A stretch of DNA of 64,000 nucleotides. Source: Mytilus trossulus. Lineage: Eukaryota > Mollusca > Bivalvia > Mytilida > Mytilidae. The position numbers were made by a program, and so were the translations under genes. The notes under the pieces are model-generated. The model was not told the DNA's origin. It did not search any database and was given only the letters and a program-made list of their open reading frames with translations. This document shows, one piece after another, positions 45,818-58,190 of this stretch; positions within the stretch are counted from its first letter, which is position 1; every line of letters begins with the position of its first letter. Location: NCBI RefSeq assembly GCF_036588685.1, contig NC_086379.1, forward strand, positions 17,469,862-17,533,861, read 5' to 3'.

Positions 45818-48800
45818 CTGAAATATAGCAAGATAGATATACCCTCCATGTAAAAAATACTATTTCAACTCGTACTCGATAAAAGTTCTTAAGGCATTTA
45901 GCTTTTCTCTTTTATAATATATAAAAAAGGAGATATGGTATGATTGCCAATGGGACAACTGTCCACAAGAGACCAACATGACACAGACATTAACTACTAT
46001 ATGTCACCTTACGGCCTTCAACAATAAGCAAAGCCCATTACGCATAGTCAGCTATAAAAGGCCCCGATAAGACAATGTAAAACAATTCAAACGAGAAAAC
46101 TAACAGCCTTATTTATATAAAAAAAATGAAAGAAAGACAAATATGTAACACATAAACAAACGACAACCACTGAATTACAGGCTCCTGACTTGGGACAGGC
46201 ACATACGTAAATAATGTTGCGAGGTTAGACATGTTAGCAGGATCTCAACCATCCCCCTAACCTAGGACAGTGGTAAAAACAGTACATTTGCTGTTTTATT
46301 GAAATATGTTAAAATCGTCATGATCACTAATTTTGTATTCGTAGGTACACGAAGTGAAACTATGATTAAGGTTGTAATACATCAGGTTTCTATAGTTGAC
46401 TTTTACAACTGATGTAAGTGCTGGTTCTGTATCTTTATTTATAAAAAGTAAAAATTTAAAAATTATAATTCAAGAATATAAAAAATGTTAAGGCTTCCTC
46501 GGAACCCGGTGTTTCGCCTTATTTTGAAGTTTATCGCAGGCTAAGCAAAAACAGGCAAAATGATTAATATAAATATTCCTATGATACCACCTTTTGATTG
46601 TATGAAGCTTCTGTCCAAGTTTGGTAAAAATCTAAAATAGTTTATGAATCTAATAAATGTGTTAAAAACTTTAACTGCAGACTGTATGTAACGATGTCCA
46701 CTATAAAGTAAAATATAAAAAAAAAAACAGGAACGTAGTTTTCACAAAATTTACTTCTGAATACTATCTTATGATAACAAACAAGCTTCTGGCTCAAGCG
46801 AGAAAATCATATCGTTGAGATGATCAACGATAATCTATAATTATCGTCCTTAACGACAGACAAAAGACAGTTGATTTTAACGATACACCATCAAAGTGCC
46901 ACTATACATTATGAACGAACTATGTAACAACCTTATGTAAGGAAGACTATTTGTGACTTTGTAGAAGAAATACGAATCTCAAAATGCTTCTCATATGACA
47001 ATCGTCAACGTAAAAGTACTGAAGGGGGATTGCGGGTCTAAATCATAAAATTCATGAACTTTTTCTTATACTTAATAAAAAAATGAAATAAAAAAAATGG
47101 GGTCACAGTTTATTTACGCCAATAATCTGCCTTCGAAAGAAGCATACAATTTTGTACAGGTACTTTTTTCTGTTGATTTAAAAGGAGAAATAGAGATAAA
47201 ATCGAAATAAGAAAAGAACGTAATTACAGAAATTGATAAAATTTTACAAAAGTTTATTTAAGTACACCTTAATTGAAAATTATAATAAGAAATATGGGTC
47301 ACCGATGAGTCAAAAAAGTAATTTCAATTTAAATGCCAAAAAATGTCATTTTTGCACCGCAGGGAAATAATTTGGAGCAATTTCAATGATATCTACATTT
47401 TTAAAGTCATTTGAGGCCGACACTAATGGATTGTTTTAATGATTTTTGAACCATATGAAAAAGTAACAACTACTTAAGGATGTACACCTCTGAGAAGCCA
47501 AAAATTTCCAGAATTAAACTTTTTTTCTAAACCTGATTTTTGGGTTTATAAGAATGAAACAAAATAATTGGTGAAGGAAAAATCATATGGTGGTGCACTT
47601 CTTTTTTTGCTACGGCCCTTTGAAAATTTTGATGATTGTCTCATTTTACATCGATTTTTACCTATTTTGGGGCTATTATCATGAAAAAAATCCCAGTTCC
47701 ACAATTAAACTTTTTTCCATAGTTTCTATAAAGATGAAGTGGACCAATCTGAATAAATTTTATTTAAAAAAGCTATAGGTAGGTGTTGATATAAGAAAGT
47801 TTTATCATATTTTGACGCTTTTTTGTGTCAAATTTACCATGTTGTCAATTATCTATTTTTATGATTTTTCTCAGTTTTAGGGACAATATGCATAATATTT
47901 CAACTTTTTTGTTTTAAATGATTGACAAAATACATATCCAAGAAATTTGAAAAGACCAAAAAGTTTTATAATGTACATGATTCTTGTAAATCATTTTTTT
48001 TGTATCATTCACCCATTTTCTTAAAATTTTGGCTTAAAATATGTACTTGATTGGTCGCAAAATTAGAAAACTCGATTACTCAGAAACCGTTCATTGTAAA
48101 TACACAATTTTTTCACAGAGTTATGTTTGATTATGATATTTTTAAAATTCATTGATATTTTCCACTTGTATCACATGTTTTGGAAATAATTCGAGAACGA
48201 GATTTCAACGAGACTAAACGAGACTCAAAAGTCAGAAGAATACATCCTTAAGATAATAAATCAAATTTGAAGAGAAAAATAAAAATAAAAATTTGATCTA
48301 AAAATTTTATACCCTCGAGCCTCTTTAACGTTGTGGAAGTCATTCCATTTTCCAAGCTTATTATATATCTTTTTATGTTTCGGAATCTGGAAGAGATTTT
48401 CAAATCTAGCACCTATATTTTAAGTCAGATGTCAGTTACACATGATTAATACTAACTCGTCCTATCGTACATTTTAATGAAATATTAATAAACAAGCTTT
48501 TGGAGAAAGAAATTATGTTTTTATATGTTTTTTTACAAACTATGTATGTTTTCAAATGCTAAGCTATTTTCAGGTCTATTGAGTAGATGAGTTATTAAAA
48601 CTCCAACAGGAAATCGGTTTAAAACATATTTCAAATGCAGATAAAATGCAAAACAATAGTTCGTAATAAATCAAACTGAGCTGCCTGTTTTTCTAGCCTG
48701 AATATACATGTATTTCAAGACTGACGGCAAAAAATAAAAATGAAAAAAAGGTTTCTTAACTACAGTTTTATATATGTAAATGCTTTTGGTTTAATCGAGT

Positions 48801-51800
48801 GAAGAACTGAAATGAAGAACGAAACCTGGACGAGATGTTCATTTAATACATTAGGATGAATATAATAACATTAACTGTATAAATTGTTTCATTAACTTTT
48901 ACAATACAATATGCGTAATGTGATATGAGAGACGTCGTTTGAGAGACGTCCGAGGAAAAGACAGAACTTATATGTTTGACATACATGCAATGAGTATTTG
49001 ACATATTATACCGTTTTTAAGGACGATTAACTTTTTTCACATCTTATTCTACGTGGTGCCAAGAAAAAATAAATCTATAGATAATTATGTTCTCATTTAA
49101 ACTAAAATTTAGATATTATCCAGACGACAACCACACATACATAATATGTATGTTTGATAGGTCCAATACTAAAGTAAAGCATTAGTTATGTCGCTTGTAT
49201 GGAGATCTTTTAAGGAGAAAAACATATCTCAAATAATTTTACTTGAGGAAAACATGTGCTTTACATGGTTTTGTACAAACATGACGTGTATTAAAGAGTT
49301 TTTCTCTCGCTAACCTTAATTACATACGCCTTTTCATGTTCATTTTTGATATCAAAATAAAAAGGGTTAATTTTTTAGGTTTACGTTTTATCAGCACAGG
49401 TTTACGTTCTTGATAAAGTTTATGCAAAGAGAATATTTCGGATTGAAAAATCAAATGTATGTTGCAATAAAATGTCTAGATGATCCTATTAATGATGATA
49501 TACATGAAAGTGAATTTCATTAAGGATTATCTACAATATAAAAGAAAAGATATATGATTGTTCAGTGATGCGTGTCAATACAAAGATAAACATGTGTCCT
49601 TTTAATGTTTCCCATGCCCGATGCGATTATTGTTCTTCATGTTTCCTATTATTTTGTGATTATAAATATGTGCTTTTTCTATATGTTGCTCTGTATTGCC
49701 TGTCAGTTTTTATAACATTTCATTTATTCAATTGTTCGAGTTCAAAAGAGTGAGTCCTTGGAACTTTTATAATTAGAATAAAATGGCATGAAGATTTTTG
49801 GTCTGGCATGAACATATGAATATTTTTTTTTATTTTAAGCTGTTTTGATAAAATATTTCTAAATGAATCCAGATTGAGAAATGTATAGACATGCCTCTGT
49901 GGCCGGTTTCGGTTTTATAATTAGCTCGTTTTAGGTTTATCAGCTTTTAAACGTTTGTAATAGACTTTAGACTCCGAAATCACCAAAGAGACATTAATGT
50001 TGAAATGCGCATGTGATTCAGTAAACTCATGAACTGTTTATGTTACTTATATCGTCACATTTCATATGATTGTCCTTAACCAAGAACCGCGTCAAATGCA
50101 CGGTTTCATATGGTACTGAATGTGACCTACTTAATAAGACTTTTCACCAAATCTATATATAAATGAGCAATCCGATGGGGGTCAAATGTGTAACATTATT
50201 TGCTTACCCTTCCGGAGCTCATGCGATCATTCTCGGTTTATATGTGATTCGTGCTGTTAAGTCTATAGTTCTCTGTAGTATGTTTTGTAGCTATAGACTG
50301 TTGATTGTTTTTATCATTTAGTAATTGTTTTTTGTTTGTTTTTTACTATGCAATTGCCATTTTTTTGTGTTTTGTCTTTTAGTGTAACGTTTTTTTTCCC
50401 ATTGCGTTGTTAGTTAATCATCGTCTTATGAGTTTTAACATGCCTATGGCATTCTCCTCCTCTGAATGCATTCAGTTTTTTCTGGGTTGCAGATCACTAA
50501 TGATCTAAATTAAATATAATGTTAAGCTCGAGGTTATATTGAGCTTGACATATTGCTAAAAATTTAGATATTTTTAATAATTGTGTTGAATTCTAAGCGT
50601 CAATTTTTTGTATTTAAGTGGCGTTTGTTTCTTTTAACAATTAATCATTAAACATGTTTAATTACCTCCTAAATTGCGTATTCTTATCAAAATGTGGCAC
50701 ATAAGTCCAAGCACTATTCCGTCAGCAATAAAAATCTTTGAAGCTGAAAATTTGCAAATCAAATGCATTAAACTGTCGTTGTATAAATGATTTTGTGGTA
50801 AAATAAAATGATGAGTGTAGGTATTTAACCTATACTGTAAAATACACAGATTATTGAAATCGTGTTTAAAGATTTGTCATATATGTTTGACTTTTATTTA
50901 TCAATGTTTTACAATTATGAGCTTTGACATCTTTTTTTATATTTAGTCATTAAAACATTGTGAAGGCATTTGTAATTCTGTTATGTTATCATAATTAGCT
51001 TGGTTTCAATTGTTTAACTTTTATCCTTGACTCAGTAATCCTAAAATAGTTAAATTAACTTTATAAAGAATAGTTCACGTGCTTTCCATTTCAGACTCAA
51101 CATATTAGTTTTGAAGGCAAGGAACAGACACAATTATCGCGGGAAATTCAAGCTGTGACCACTAAGTATTGTATTTGAACAAACTTCCTGTTTTTGTCTC
51201 TAAAGTTGGTAATTACATAAATAAATGGAATTTGAAAGATGATTTCAGTAGTGACAATTTTAGTGGTCACGTCATATTTGGATATTTATTTTTATATATG
51301 CTTTTTTTTTTTATATTTCATAGAATAAGATTTACATAAAAGTCAATACAATTATTGTAAACCAATTGCTATGAAAATAATAAAAGTCAGATAATAAGAA
51401 ATAATAAGATGAAATGTGTTAAAGTCATATGAAACCTCAAATTAAAAAAAATGATGCATATGATTTTATAACAAAATTGATAGTTGTCTTTATTAAACTT
51501 ATGTACATTTACTTTTTTTTCGAAGACAATTCATTAATTATTCCACATTTAGAAGAAGTTAACTTTTATTGATTGATTGCTTCCGGGAAGCAATTCGCCG
51601 ACATATTTTCCGTATTCAAAGTAACCTTAGCGTGCCCCTCTCGTAAAAACCGGTGATCGCAATACAAATGAATCTGTCACTGAAACATATTATTATCTGA
51701 TTGTAAATGTAATACACGTACTCAATATCCATGCTTCTTTGTTTATTGTTTACTATAAGGTGACAATTGGTAAACTACGACTTCAAATCACGACAATTAA

Positions 51801-53512
51801 TGAGCTGCCATATTTTCACTATAAAACAGACAGAGAAAAAAGAAATGACGATTATACTATATCATTTGCGTAAAAAAACTTGAAATTGTTGGCATTAAAT
51901 TTATGTCAAGCGTTCATCAATAATTTCTTCGCCTGTGGAAACCTTTCAGATTTTCCCTTAATACCGTGTTGTTTTTATAAACCCACTACTTACCGTGAAT
52001 TGAAATAAGTCCTGCTAACTAACCTAATATGGAATATGCACGGTCTCCAAGTGGTTTCAAATGTATGTTCTATTTTCGATTGTGTAAGGTAATTGTATAT
52101 ATGCATCGAGAATGTCATATATAGAATTTGCATACATATAATGACACATGATCATAATTGTAAATATTATAATTTGTTGTAGAGCATTTATTTCTTGACG
52201 CAAAATCTGTTAAAAGGAAAATGATTTTCAATATACTACTAAATATATAGTTGATATGAATGAACCCGATGAATTGTCTTACATTTCTTATAATACATAA
52301 TGTAGAAGATACACGAATTTTCTTAAAAAAAAAACCCAAAACAAAACTGTACTTACAAATCGAAACGGCTGTATCTTTGAGTGTTATGTATATAGGTAAT
52401 GCAGCCAGATATCCAATAATAAAAATGCATAAAGACATCTGCAGAGCTAAAAAAAAATCACGTTTAATTTCATGTTAATTATGATTTATAGGACTAAACA
52501 CATTTGTACTACATTTTGGAAACTATTCCAATTTACTAACAATCTGAATAAAGTCCGACGGTACTTCTACTCTGTCAGTTCGTACTCGACTCGTCGACTT
52601 ATTTTGATCTTATTAATTATTCCTTTGGTATCTTTCGCATCTCTATTTGATTTGTTCTAGACTCTGGATAACATATTTTACTGGCATTAATATTGTCAGT
52701 TTATTTTCGATTTATGCGTTGAACTGTCACTCTGGTATCTTTCGCCCCTCTTTTAGATTAACAAATTTTAAAACAGACATAGCACTATGAAAATAGAACC
52801 ACAACGAGAAAACAATTTTAACAGTTACAAAGCACTCCACATAAAATTATAGATTTTTCAATAAAAACACCACCAAATTACTCGGGTATGAACGAACTAG
52901 TGTGAAATTCGTTATAAAATATGATTTTTGGATAAAGTATCATTGTTTATAAAATTTAGTTGTATACTAAAACCTGACAAAAGTTAAAATATGAAAATGA
53001 AAGTCTACTTGACGTACCTTTGACTTTTCCTGTTGTCTGTCCCTTCAAATAGCTAGAACATGTTGTAAAATCTGAGGAAAAAATAATCTTTGTTTACAAT
53101 TTCAAATGATGTGGTGTTAATCATTTTGTAAAATATGCATTTCGGTTTTGGTAAAATGATCGAATGAATAAGAGAGAGAAGATATCAAGGCGAGAAATTG
53201 AAACCCATTAAGAATCAAAGAAGTTCAGTCATTTCCGATATCTATTTGCACACGACTTGTAGCTCAACATTAAAATAAAAGTCTGGTTTTGAGTTTATCA
53301 TCACAACTATTGGTTAAAAAAGAGTTTGAATGATCTTTTTCGAATAAAAGTGTGTTCTATTCCGATAAATGTATGGAAAGAACATTAAGTAGATTGTAAC
53401 TCACCATTTATATGGCAACAGCTTGACATTATCGTAAAAATGTGTACTATTAAGAAGGTAGAGAAATAACCTATCAAGGTCCATAATGAGAACGTTTGCA
53501 GGCAGGTCATAA
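45558..53512 (-). CDS. Probable class A G-protein-coupled receptor, 3' part (five exons)
   Basis: Joining minus-strand exons 53512-53405, 53071-53018, 52446-52357, 50743-50666 and 45817-45558 gives about 197 continuous codons. Every junction is phase 1 and GT..AG, and the internal exons (108, 54, 90, 78 bases) are multiples of three. The product reads: a TM5-like helix (FSLWTLIGYFSTFLIVHIFT), a basic third loop (SSYLKGQTTGKVKALQ), a TM6-like helix (SLCIFIIGYLAALPIYITL), a short loop, a TM7-like helix running into a basic stretch (FIADGIVLGLMCHILIRIRN), then an 85-residue acidic, Ser/Thr-rich tail to TAA. This order is that of a rhodopsin-type receptor. The NPxxY motif would be replaced by DGIVL. 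The exons for TM1-TM4 were not found. Another multipass protein is possible. Ligand unknown. Confidence 0.5.
45928..46267 (+). repeat. Family B, best-preserved copy
   Basis: Runs from GGAGATATGGTATGATTGCC through CACCTTACGGCCTTCAACAA and AGGCTCCTGACTTGGGACAG to CCATCCCCCTAACCTAGG. It lies in the last intron of the receptor gene, opposite in strand. Confidence 0.8.
46268..47469. other. Receptor intron sequence, nothing recognised
   Basis: AT-rich. A segment near 46795-46860 (CTCAAGCGAGAAAATCATAT) resembles one in GCNT intron 1 near 12530-12600 and may be a dispersed family. Confidence 0.3.
47472..48253. mobile_element. ~780-bp element with GGATGTA termini and TTAA flanks
   Basis: The left end CTTAAGGATGTACACCTCTG mirrors the right end AAGAATACATCCTTAAG (TAAGGATGTA exact, then imperfect). 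Both ends abut TTAA, the target duplicated by Kolobok and piggyBac transposons. There is no coding inside, so it is non-autonomous. It lies in the last intron of the receptor gene. Confidence 0.55.
48254..50665. other. Receptor intron sequence with repeat fragments
   Basis: GAGACATTAATGTTGAAATGCG (about 50000) and an antisense family D piece at 50193-50460 (TTACCCTTCCGGAGCTCATG, CATTGCGTTGTTAGTTAATC) are Penelope-associated fragments. No gene is seen in the rest. Confidence 0.4.
50666..50743 (-). CDS. Receptor exon with TM7-like helix
   Basis: Acceptor AAATTTTCAG, donor AGGAG|GTAATT. It encodes SKIFIADGIVLGLMCHILIR then IRNLG, a hydrophobic helix ending in basic residues as expected for TM7 and helix 8. 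Confidence 0.5.
50744..52356. other. Receptor intron between TM7 and TM6 exons, nothing recognised
   Basis: AT-rich. A possible 21-base exon at about 51992-52012 (CAGGACTT.. before GTAAGTAG) would also fit phase 1 but has no independent support. Confidence 0.3.
52357..52446 (-). CDS. Receptor exon with TM6-like helix
   Basis: Acceptor ATTTTTTTTTAG, donor ATTT|GTAAGT. It encodes LQMSLCIFIIGYLAALPIYI. An alternative acceptor 8 bases further in (CTGCAG) would break the phase. Confidence 0.5.
53018..53071 (-). CDS. Receptor exon, third intracellular loop
   Basis: Acceptor TTTTTTCCTCAG, donor CAAAG|GTACGT. Only one frame is open, FTTCSSYLKGQTTGKVK, and it is the frame the neighbouring exons demand. 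Confidence 0.5.
53405..53512 (-). CDS. Receptor exon with TM5-like helix
   Basis: Acceptor ATTTATTTTTAG, donor ATG|GTGAGT. In the used frame it encodes MTCLQTFSLW.. through SSCCHIN. A second open frame (DLPANVLIMDLDRLF) was rejected because it does not join in phase to the next exon. Confidence 0.45.
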
Positions 53513-53679
53513 CTAAAAATAAATGTGTTCAAATTAGGCAAATACAAAGATAATAAGTAATCAGTACAAATTGTAAGAAGCATACGCTATGTAATACAAG
53601 GTCAACTCGCATATAATGCAAAAGAACTCGCAAGCCAAGTCAAACAAAACTAGCACAATACATTTTTTTCCACGCCTTA

Positions 53680-54115
53680 AATAAAGGCAACAATAGTATA
53701 CCGCTGTTCAAAACTCATAAATCCGTGGACAAAAAAACAAAATCGGGTAACAAACCAAAACCGAGGTAAACGCATTAAATATAAGAGGATAACAACTACA
53801 CAACACCGAAACGCAACACACACAGAAACGGACCAAGCATCAGACAAAACATCACGAGAATAACAAATATAACATGAAAACCAAATACATGAATTTGGGA
53901 GAGACAAGTACCGTGCCATGTCTTATCTCGATATCTCAAAAATAAGAGAAAACACAAACGACTCAACGTTAAAATGCAACACACACAGAAACGAACAATA
54001 ATATAACAATGGCCATCTTCCTGACTTGGTACAGGACACTTTTAAAGGGGAATAAAAGTGGTGGGCTGAACCTGGTTGCCTGGACGACAATACAAATAAA
54101 TAGAAGAACATATTA
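53680..54115 (+). repeat. Family C, longest copy
   Basis: GGCAACAATAGTATACCGCT, AAACTCATAAATCCGTGG, AAAACCGAGGTAAACGCATT and the CACACACAGAAACGGACC segment, repeated again near 53980. Confidence 0.75.
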
Positions 54116-54213
54116 TACAAAGAAAAACATGATTAATAGATAACAAAAAGCATCAGGTTAAAAATTCAATACGCCAAAAATGGGCCTTGTCCACACAAGA
54201 TTCACCAGTGACG

Positions 54214-54790
54214 CCCAGATATAAAAGATCGAAAGTGAAAAAAGTACAAAATTGTACAGCACTGAAGATCAAAAGTTGAAAAGTTTTCGCCAAATACGGC
54301 ATTGTTTTTTTGCCCGGGATTAGACTTGCTACAATTCCCTTTCTATTGTTTTTCTCTTACTAATTTATATGTTTACTGATAAGTGCCAGCCTACTGATTG
54401 CCCTTCCTCCTGCAGATGTCAGTATAATTGTAATCGCCTAGTTATAGCAGTAAAACTTTTAAAGGGGCAAAAATTGAAAAAAGAAGAAAAAACATAATTA
54501 GGAAGAGACATGTAGCAAGTCTAGCCCGGGATAAGAACACTCTTATTATATAGAACAATTCATGCTATTGCAAACAGTAAATTTTATCAAATGAATATGA
54601 AAGAAATATACATAAAGAAACTGAAGTATTAACTAATTACAGAAAACTAAACCCGAATACAAAACGCCCAGTATTAAAAGATCGAAGGTGAAAAAGGTAC
54701 AAAGTTGTACAGCACTGAAGATCAAAAGTTGAAAAGGTTTTGCCAAATACGGCATTGTTTTTATGCACGGGATAAGAACATCCTTATTAT
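54214..54790 (+). repeat. Two direct copies of a ~115-bp Penelope-associated segment
   Basis: ATTGTACAGCACTGAAGATC, AAAAGTTGAAAAG and CCAAATACGGCATTGTTTTT occur near 54255-54310 and again near 54705-54765. Copy 1 is split by the MITE at 54321-54523. Confidence 0.8.
54321..54523. mobile_element. 203-bp MITE with 13-bp TIRs and 9-bp target duplication
   Basis: Ends TAGACTTGCTACA / TGTAGCAAGTCTA are perfect. GCCCGGGAT flanks both sides (54312-54320 and 54524-54532). The related copy near 54770 (GCACGGGATAAGAACA) shows the uninterrupted site. A 9-bp duplication suggests Mutator-type mobilisation; an 8-bp hAT-type reading is possible. No coding. Confidence 0.88.
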
Positions 54791-54796
54791 ATATAA

Positions 54797-56366
54797 CTCC
54801 AACTAATTGCAACACAAGCTTTTTTTTAGTGAAAATTATAATATAGCCTTGTACTAACAACATACTAAAACTATACATTGATATTATTTGCGGAAAAGGT
54901 TATTTTGGGTGAAATATGTGGTTTTTAGAGAAAAAATGCTGAAAACTGGAAAATTCGAAAAAATATTATATATTGTTGCATTTTTAGACCTAAAGCTTGT
55001 GGAAGACAGGAAACCTTATCTTAATAGACTATTAAGTAGTCCATTAGCAATTATTATTCATATTGAAGTAATTTTGAGGTGAAATGAGGGATTTTTAGTG
55101 AAAAAACGTCGAAAACTGGAAACGCAGAAAATCTCCGTTGTTAATGGTTAATATTTTTGAAATTGATCTATATAAAAAAAAGAACATACTATTTTATGTT
55201 TATTTTGTGAAGTCCTTTAGTTATCAGTACTAATATTTGGGTAATTTAGTTGAATATTAGATTTGAGACAGAAAAACTAATAACTGGAATTGAAAAAAAA
55301 ATCTTGGTTATTGGTGGTTGAAACTTTCGAATTGGGATATAAATAGTAAATACTTTCTGATGTTTATCTTAAGAAGTCCTATAGAAATTAGTATTAAAAA
55401 AAGTAATTCTTGTGTAAAATATGATGTGTACATTAAAATTGTGAAAATGGAAATAAAAAGCTCGGTTATTCATGGTTATTCATGGTCAAAACTTTTAACA
55501 TAGGATCTTTATAGACAGACTTTATCATCTTATGATTACAAGCATATGTATTCCTCCTGTTATCGATATCAATAATGACCAATTTGTTGTGTAAAATATT
55601 TTGTTTTACAAACTAATTACAAAATAAGAATGTGTCCATTGTACATGGATGCCCCACCACACTATCATTTTCTTTGTCCAGTGGACCGTGAAATTGGGGT
55701 AAAAACTGTTATTTGGCAAAATTAGAAGGATTATATCACAGGGAGTATGTGCACTTAAAGTTTCAAGTTGAATTAACTGTTGATTGGACTTCAACTTCAT
55801 CAAAAACTACCTTGACCAAAAACTTTAATAGAAGCAGGGCAGACAGACGAACGAATGAACGGACGCTCAGACGGAAAAAACATAGTACCCTATGTGTCAG
55901 AGTGGCATAACAAATGAAAATTTTAAAATCTTGGTTTATACTTCCAGCTTGATTTTTAAAAACGAAAAGTTGAGAATGGAAACAGGAAGCTCTATCAATG
56001 TCCAGGTTTAATTTATATAACAGATATGTAAGCTTTTTAATTTTTTGGAACATACACTAGTTCACTGAATTCGCATGAAATGTAGAAATTGTTTTAGGTA
56101 AATTCAAGAGAAGCTTTGTCAATATGATTATAATTTTACCTCAAGAGCTTAAATTCAAATAGAAATTGTACCAAAGTTGTCAAATTTTAGATGTTGAAAA
56201 TGAGATAAGCCGACTGTTGCATGAATTGGTGGGATCACTTCCTGGAGTGTTTATAATAGTAACAGTGCATTGGCGTATCCAGGGGTTCCAGGGGTTGGAA
56301 CCCCCCTTCAAGTTTTTTGGCCGATCAATGCATTTAAATGGGGATAAATAGTTGGACCCCGCCCCT
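54797..56366 (+). repeat. Left arm of a large inverted duplication (about 1.57 kb)
   Basis: Every stretch of this arm is found inverted in 58191-59759. I noted only a handful of differences (a T-run length, about three or four substitutions, a one-base indel in ACCC(C)TATG). The arm holds diverged ~170-bp repeats around GAAAACTGGAAA and a tail with GACAGACGAACGAATGAACG. No gene: its open frames occur twice in mirror image. Confidence 0.95.
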
Positions 56367-58190
56367 AAGGTAATATTAGTTACTTCCCCTTATTTGCCAA
56401 ATTTGAAAAAAAATAATTTATCCAAAAAATGTTCATTATTTTTTAAAACAGTTCAAGTAATACAATACAATGCATAAATATCTCAATTCAAAAGAATAAT
56501 ATTACAAGTGGATCTCTTTCCTGTCACAAAATTTGTACATCTAAATAAAGATATAGACCGAGATAGTGTTCTGCTATTTTACAATTCGAAGATCTAATTC
56601 CCCACAATAGTGATGGTATGTAACCTATAACAGAAGACTATTCTGAGTTTAGATTAACCAACATAGTCTCAATCTTACTAGGTTTTTGTAAGAAATTTAC
56701 CCCTGTGTTTAAGTGAATTTTGATTGGGGGAGGTGTTCCTGAAACACATGTGTTCTGCCATTAAAAATTGATTTTTTTTGCAAGACTTATTTTTTGAAAT
56801 TCAAAGTTTTTAATTTATTTTTTTTCCACAACTTTTAGATGTTTTAAAAGAAAACATTTTTTTTCAAATCTCTTCTCAACAAACACGTAAAGATTTAGAA
56901 TCGAACAAGGTTTTTCAGAAGAAAAAAAATAATGAGTGTTAAATGATTGCATGTTAGAATGAAAATTCCAGGCTCCTGAAGCAAACAATAAACTACTCAT
57001 GTAATTAGCGACGATCTCAATACTTACACACCATATGAATAGAGCTTTGGTTGTAACACTAAACCAACAAGGGCGCAAGTTGCATACCAGGAAAGTCGCC
57101 TCCCAAAACATCAATATAATATATAATTATAACACTGAACCCACTTTTCCCTGGTTTCTAATCGGATGTGTACTGATTTATATTTTAGTCGGTGCCAAGA
57201 GTATTTATTCATCAACTGTAATGAGCTTTGAAATAGCTATTGGAATTCGGCTTCATTTTGTTAATTGGTTTAGTATATACTCTGTGCTGACCTTTTTGAG
57301 TTGAGACCTTTCCAACTGTTGAGTTTTACAATTTGCACTTATGTTGTTTGCTATTTCACGACTGTTCCTTATTATGGGAGGGCTGAGTGCATGCTTGCAA
57401 ACATGGTTGACCCTGCACACTATAATTATGATTATCACAAGTAAGTGGCCCTTGAGTACATGGTGGTCATTGTTTGCTGTCTCTCATATTTATTTTTCTA
57501 TTCATTGTCTCAACAGTTTTATATTTTAACAATGAGCTATTTTAGTTGTTAACATCCACACCCTCATCATTGTTATCTTTTGTGGACATTTTTGTCATTG
57601 CCAATCATACAACATCTTGTGTTTTTAAAATGGGGAGATTTTACAATAAATCATGGTTTCAAACATACTACCAAGAAATTACTGACAAAGTTAAGTGGAC
57701 CTTAAAAGCTAAACATTTCTATTCTTAAGGCATTAGGTGTAATTTATTTAAAACTTTTTTTAGTTTTGTTCAAATGATTAATATAGTACAACTATGAACA
57801 TGATGAATAAAGAGAGATTTGAGGTTTTTAAAGTCAATAAGAAAGCAACCTTAAACAACTAACAAAAATTTCAGAATAGACAGGACTATCTTTGGCCATA
57901 AGTCGCCCACATGTTTACAGTTCTTATGCTACAGCTGATTTCCTTTTATTAAATTAATTCAATGAGATATCTTAAAGAAGGAACTAAGTAATGCTTTTCT
58001 GTATATACATATATATCTTTGGCCATAGACAGTAAATTATTTCAAACAGCAGACAATCCATGTTAGTTCTTTGTCATTATCCTTTGATTAATGTTTCAGA
58101 CCACCACATACAGGTTTACAGGGTACACACAAAGGGCGCTGCAGGAGCGATCCAGTCATTAAAAAAAGGGGGTTTCCAACCCAGGACAAA
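56367..58190. other. Spacer between the inverted arms
   Basis: 1.82 kb of single-copy-looking AT-rich DNA. Open frames at 56815-57114 (minus), 57035-57304 and 57341-57529 (plus) are hydrophobic but unrecognised. The right end contains the outer part of the MITE that spans the right arm boundary. Confidence 0.5.

Noticed and set aside
48290..48410. Minus-strand exon-like segment after CTCTTCCAG
   Set aside because: It has a good acceptor but is closed in the phase the receptor gene requires and resembles nothing known.
53405..53586. Leucine-rich-looking reading DLPANVLIMDLDRLF
   Set aside because: It leaves two bases at the donor, which cannot join the next exon in an open frame except through a weak acceptor. 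The other frame fits all downstream exons.
54888..56351. Open frames of 60-99 codons in the left inverted arm
   Set aside because: Each reappears in mirror image in the right arm and none resembles a protein family; they are by-products of the duplication.
57035..57529. Two hydrophobic plus-strand frames in the spacer
   Set aside because: No family features, no consistent splice sites and overlapping open frames on the other strand.
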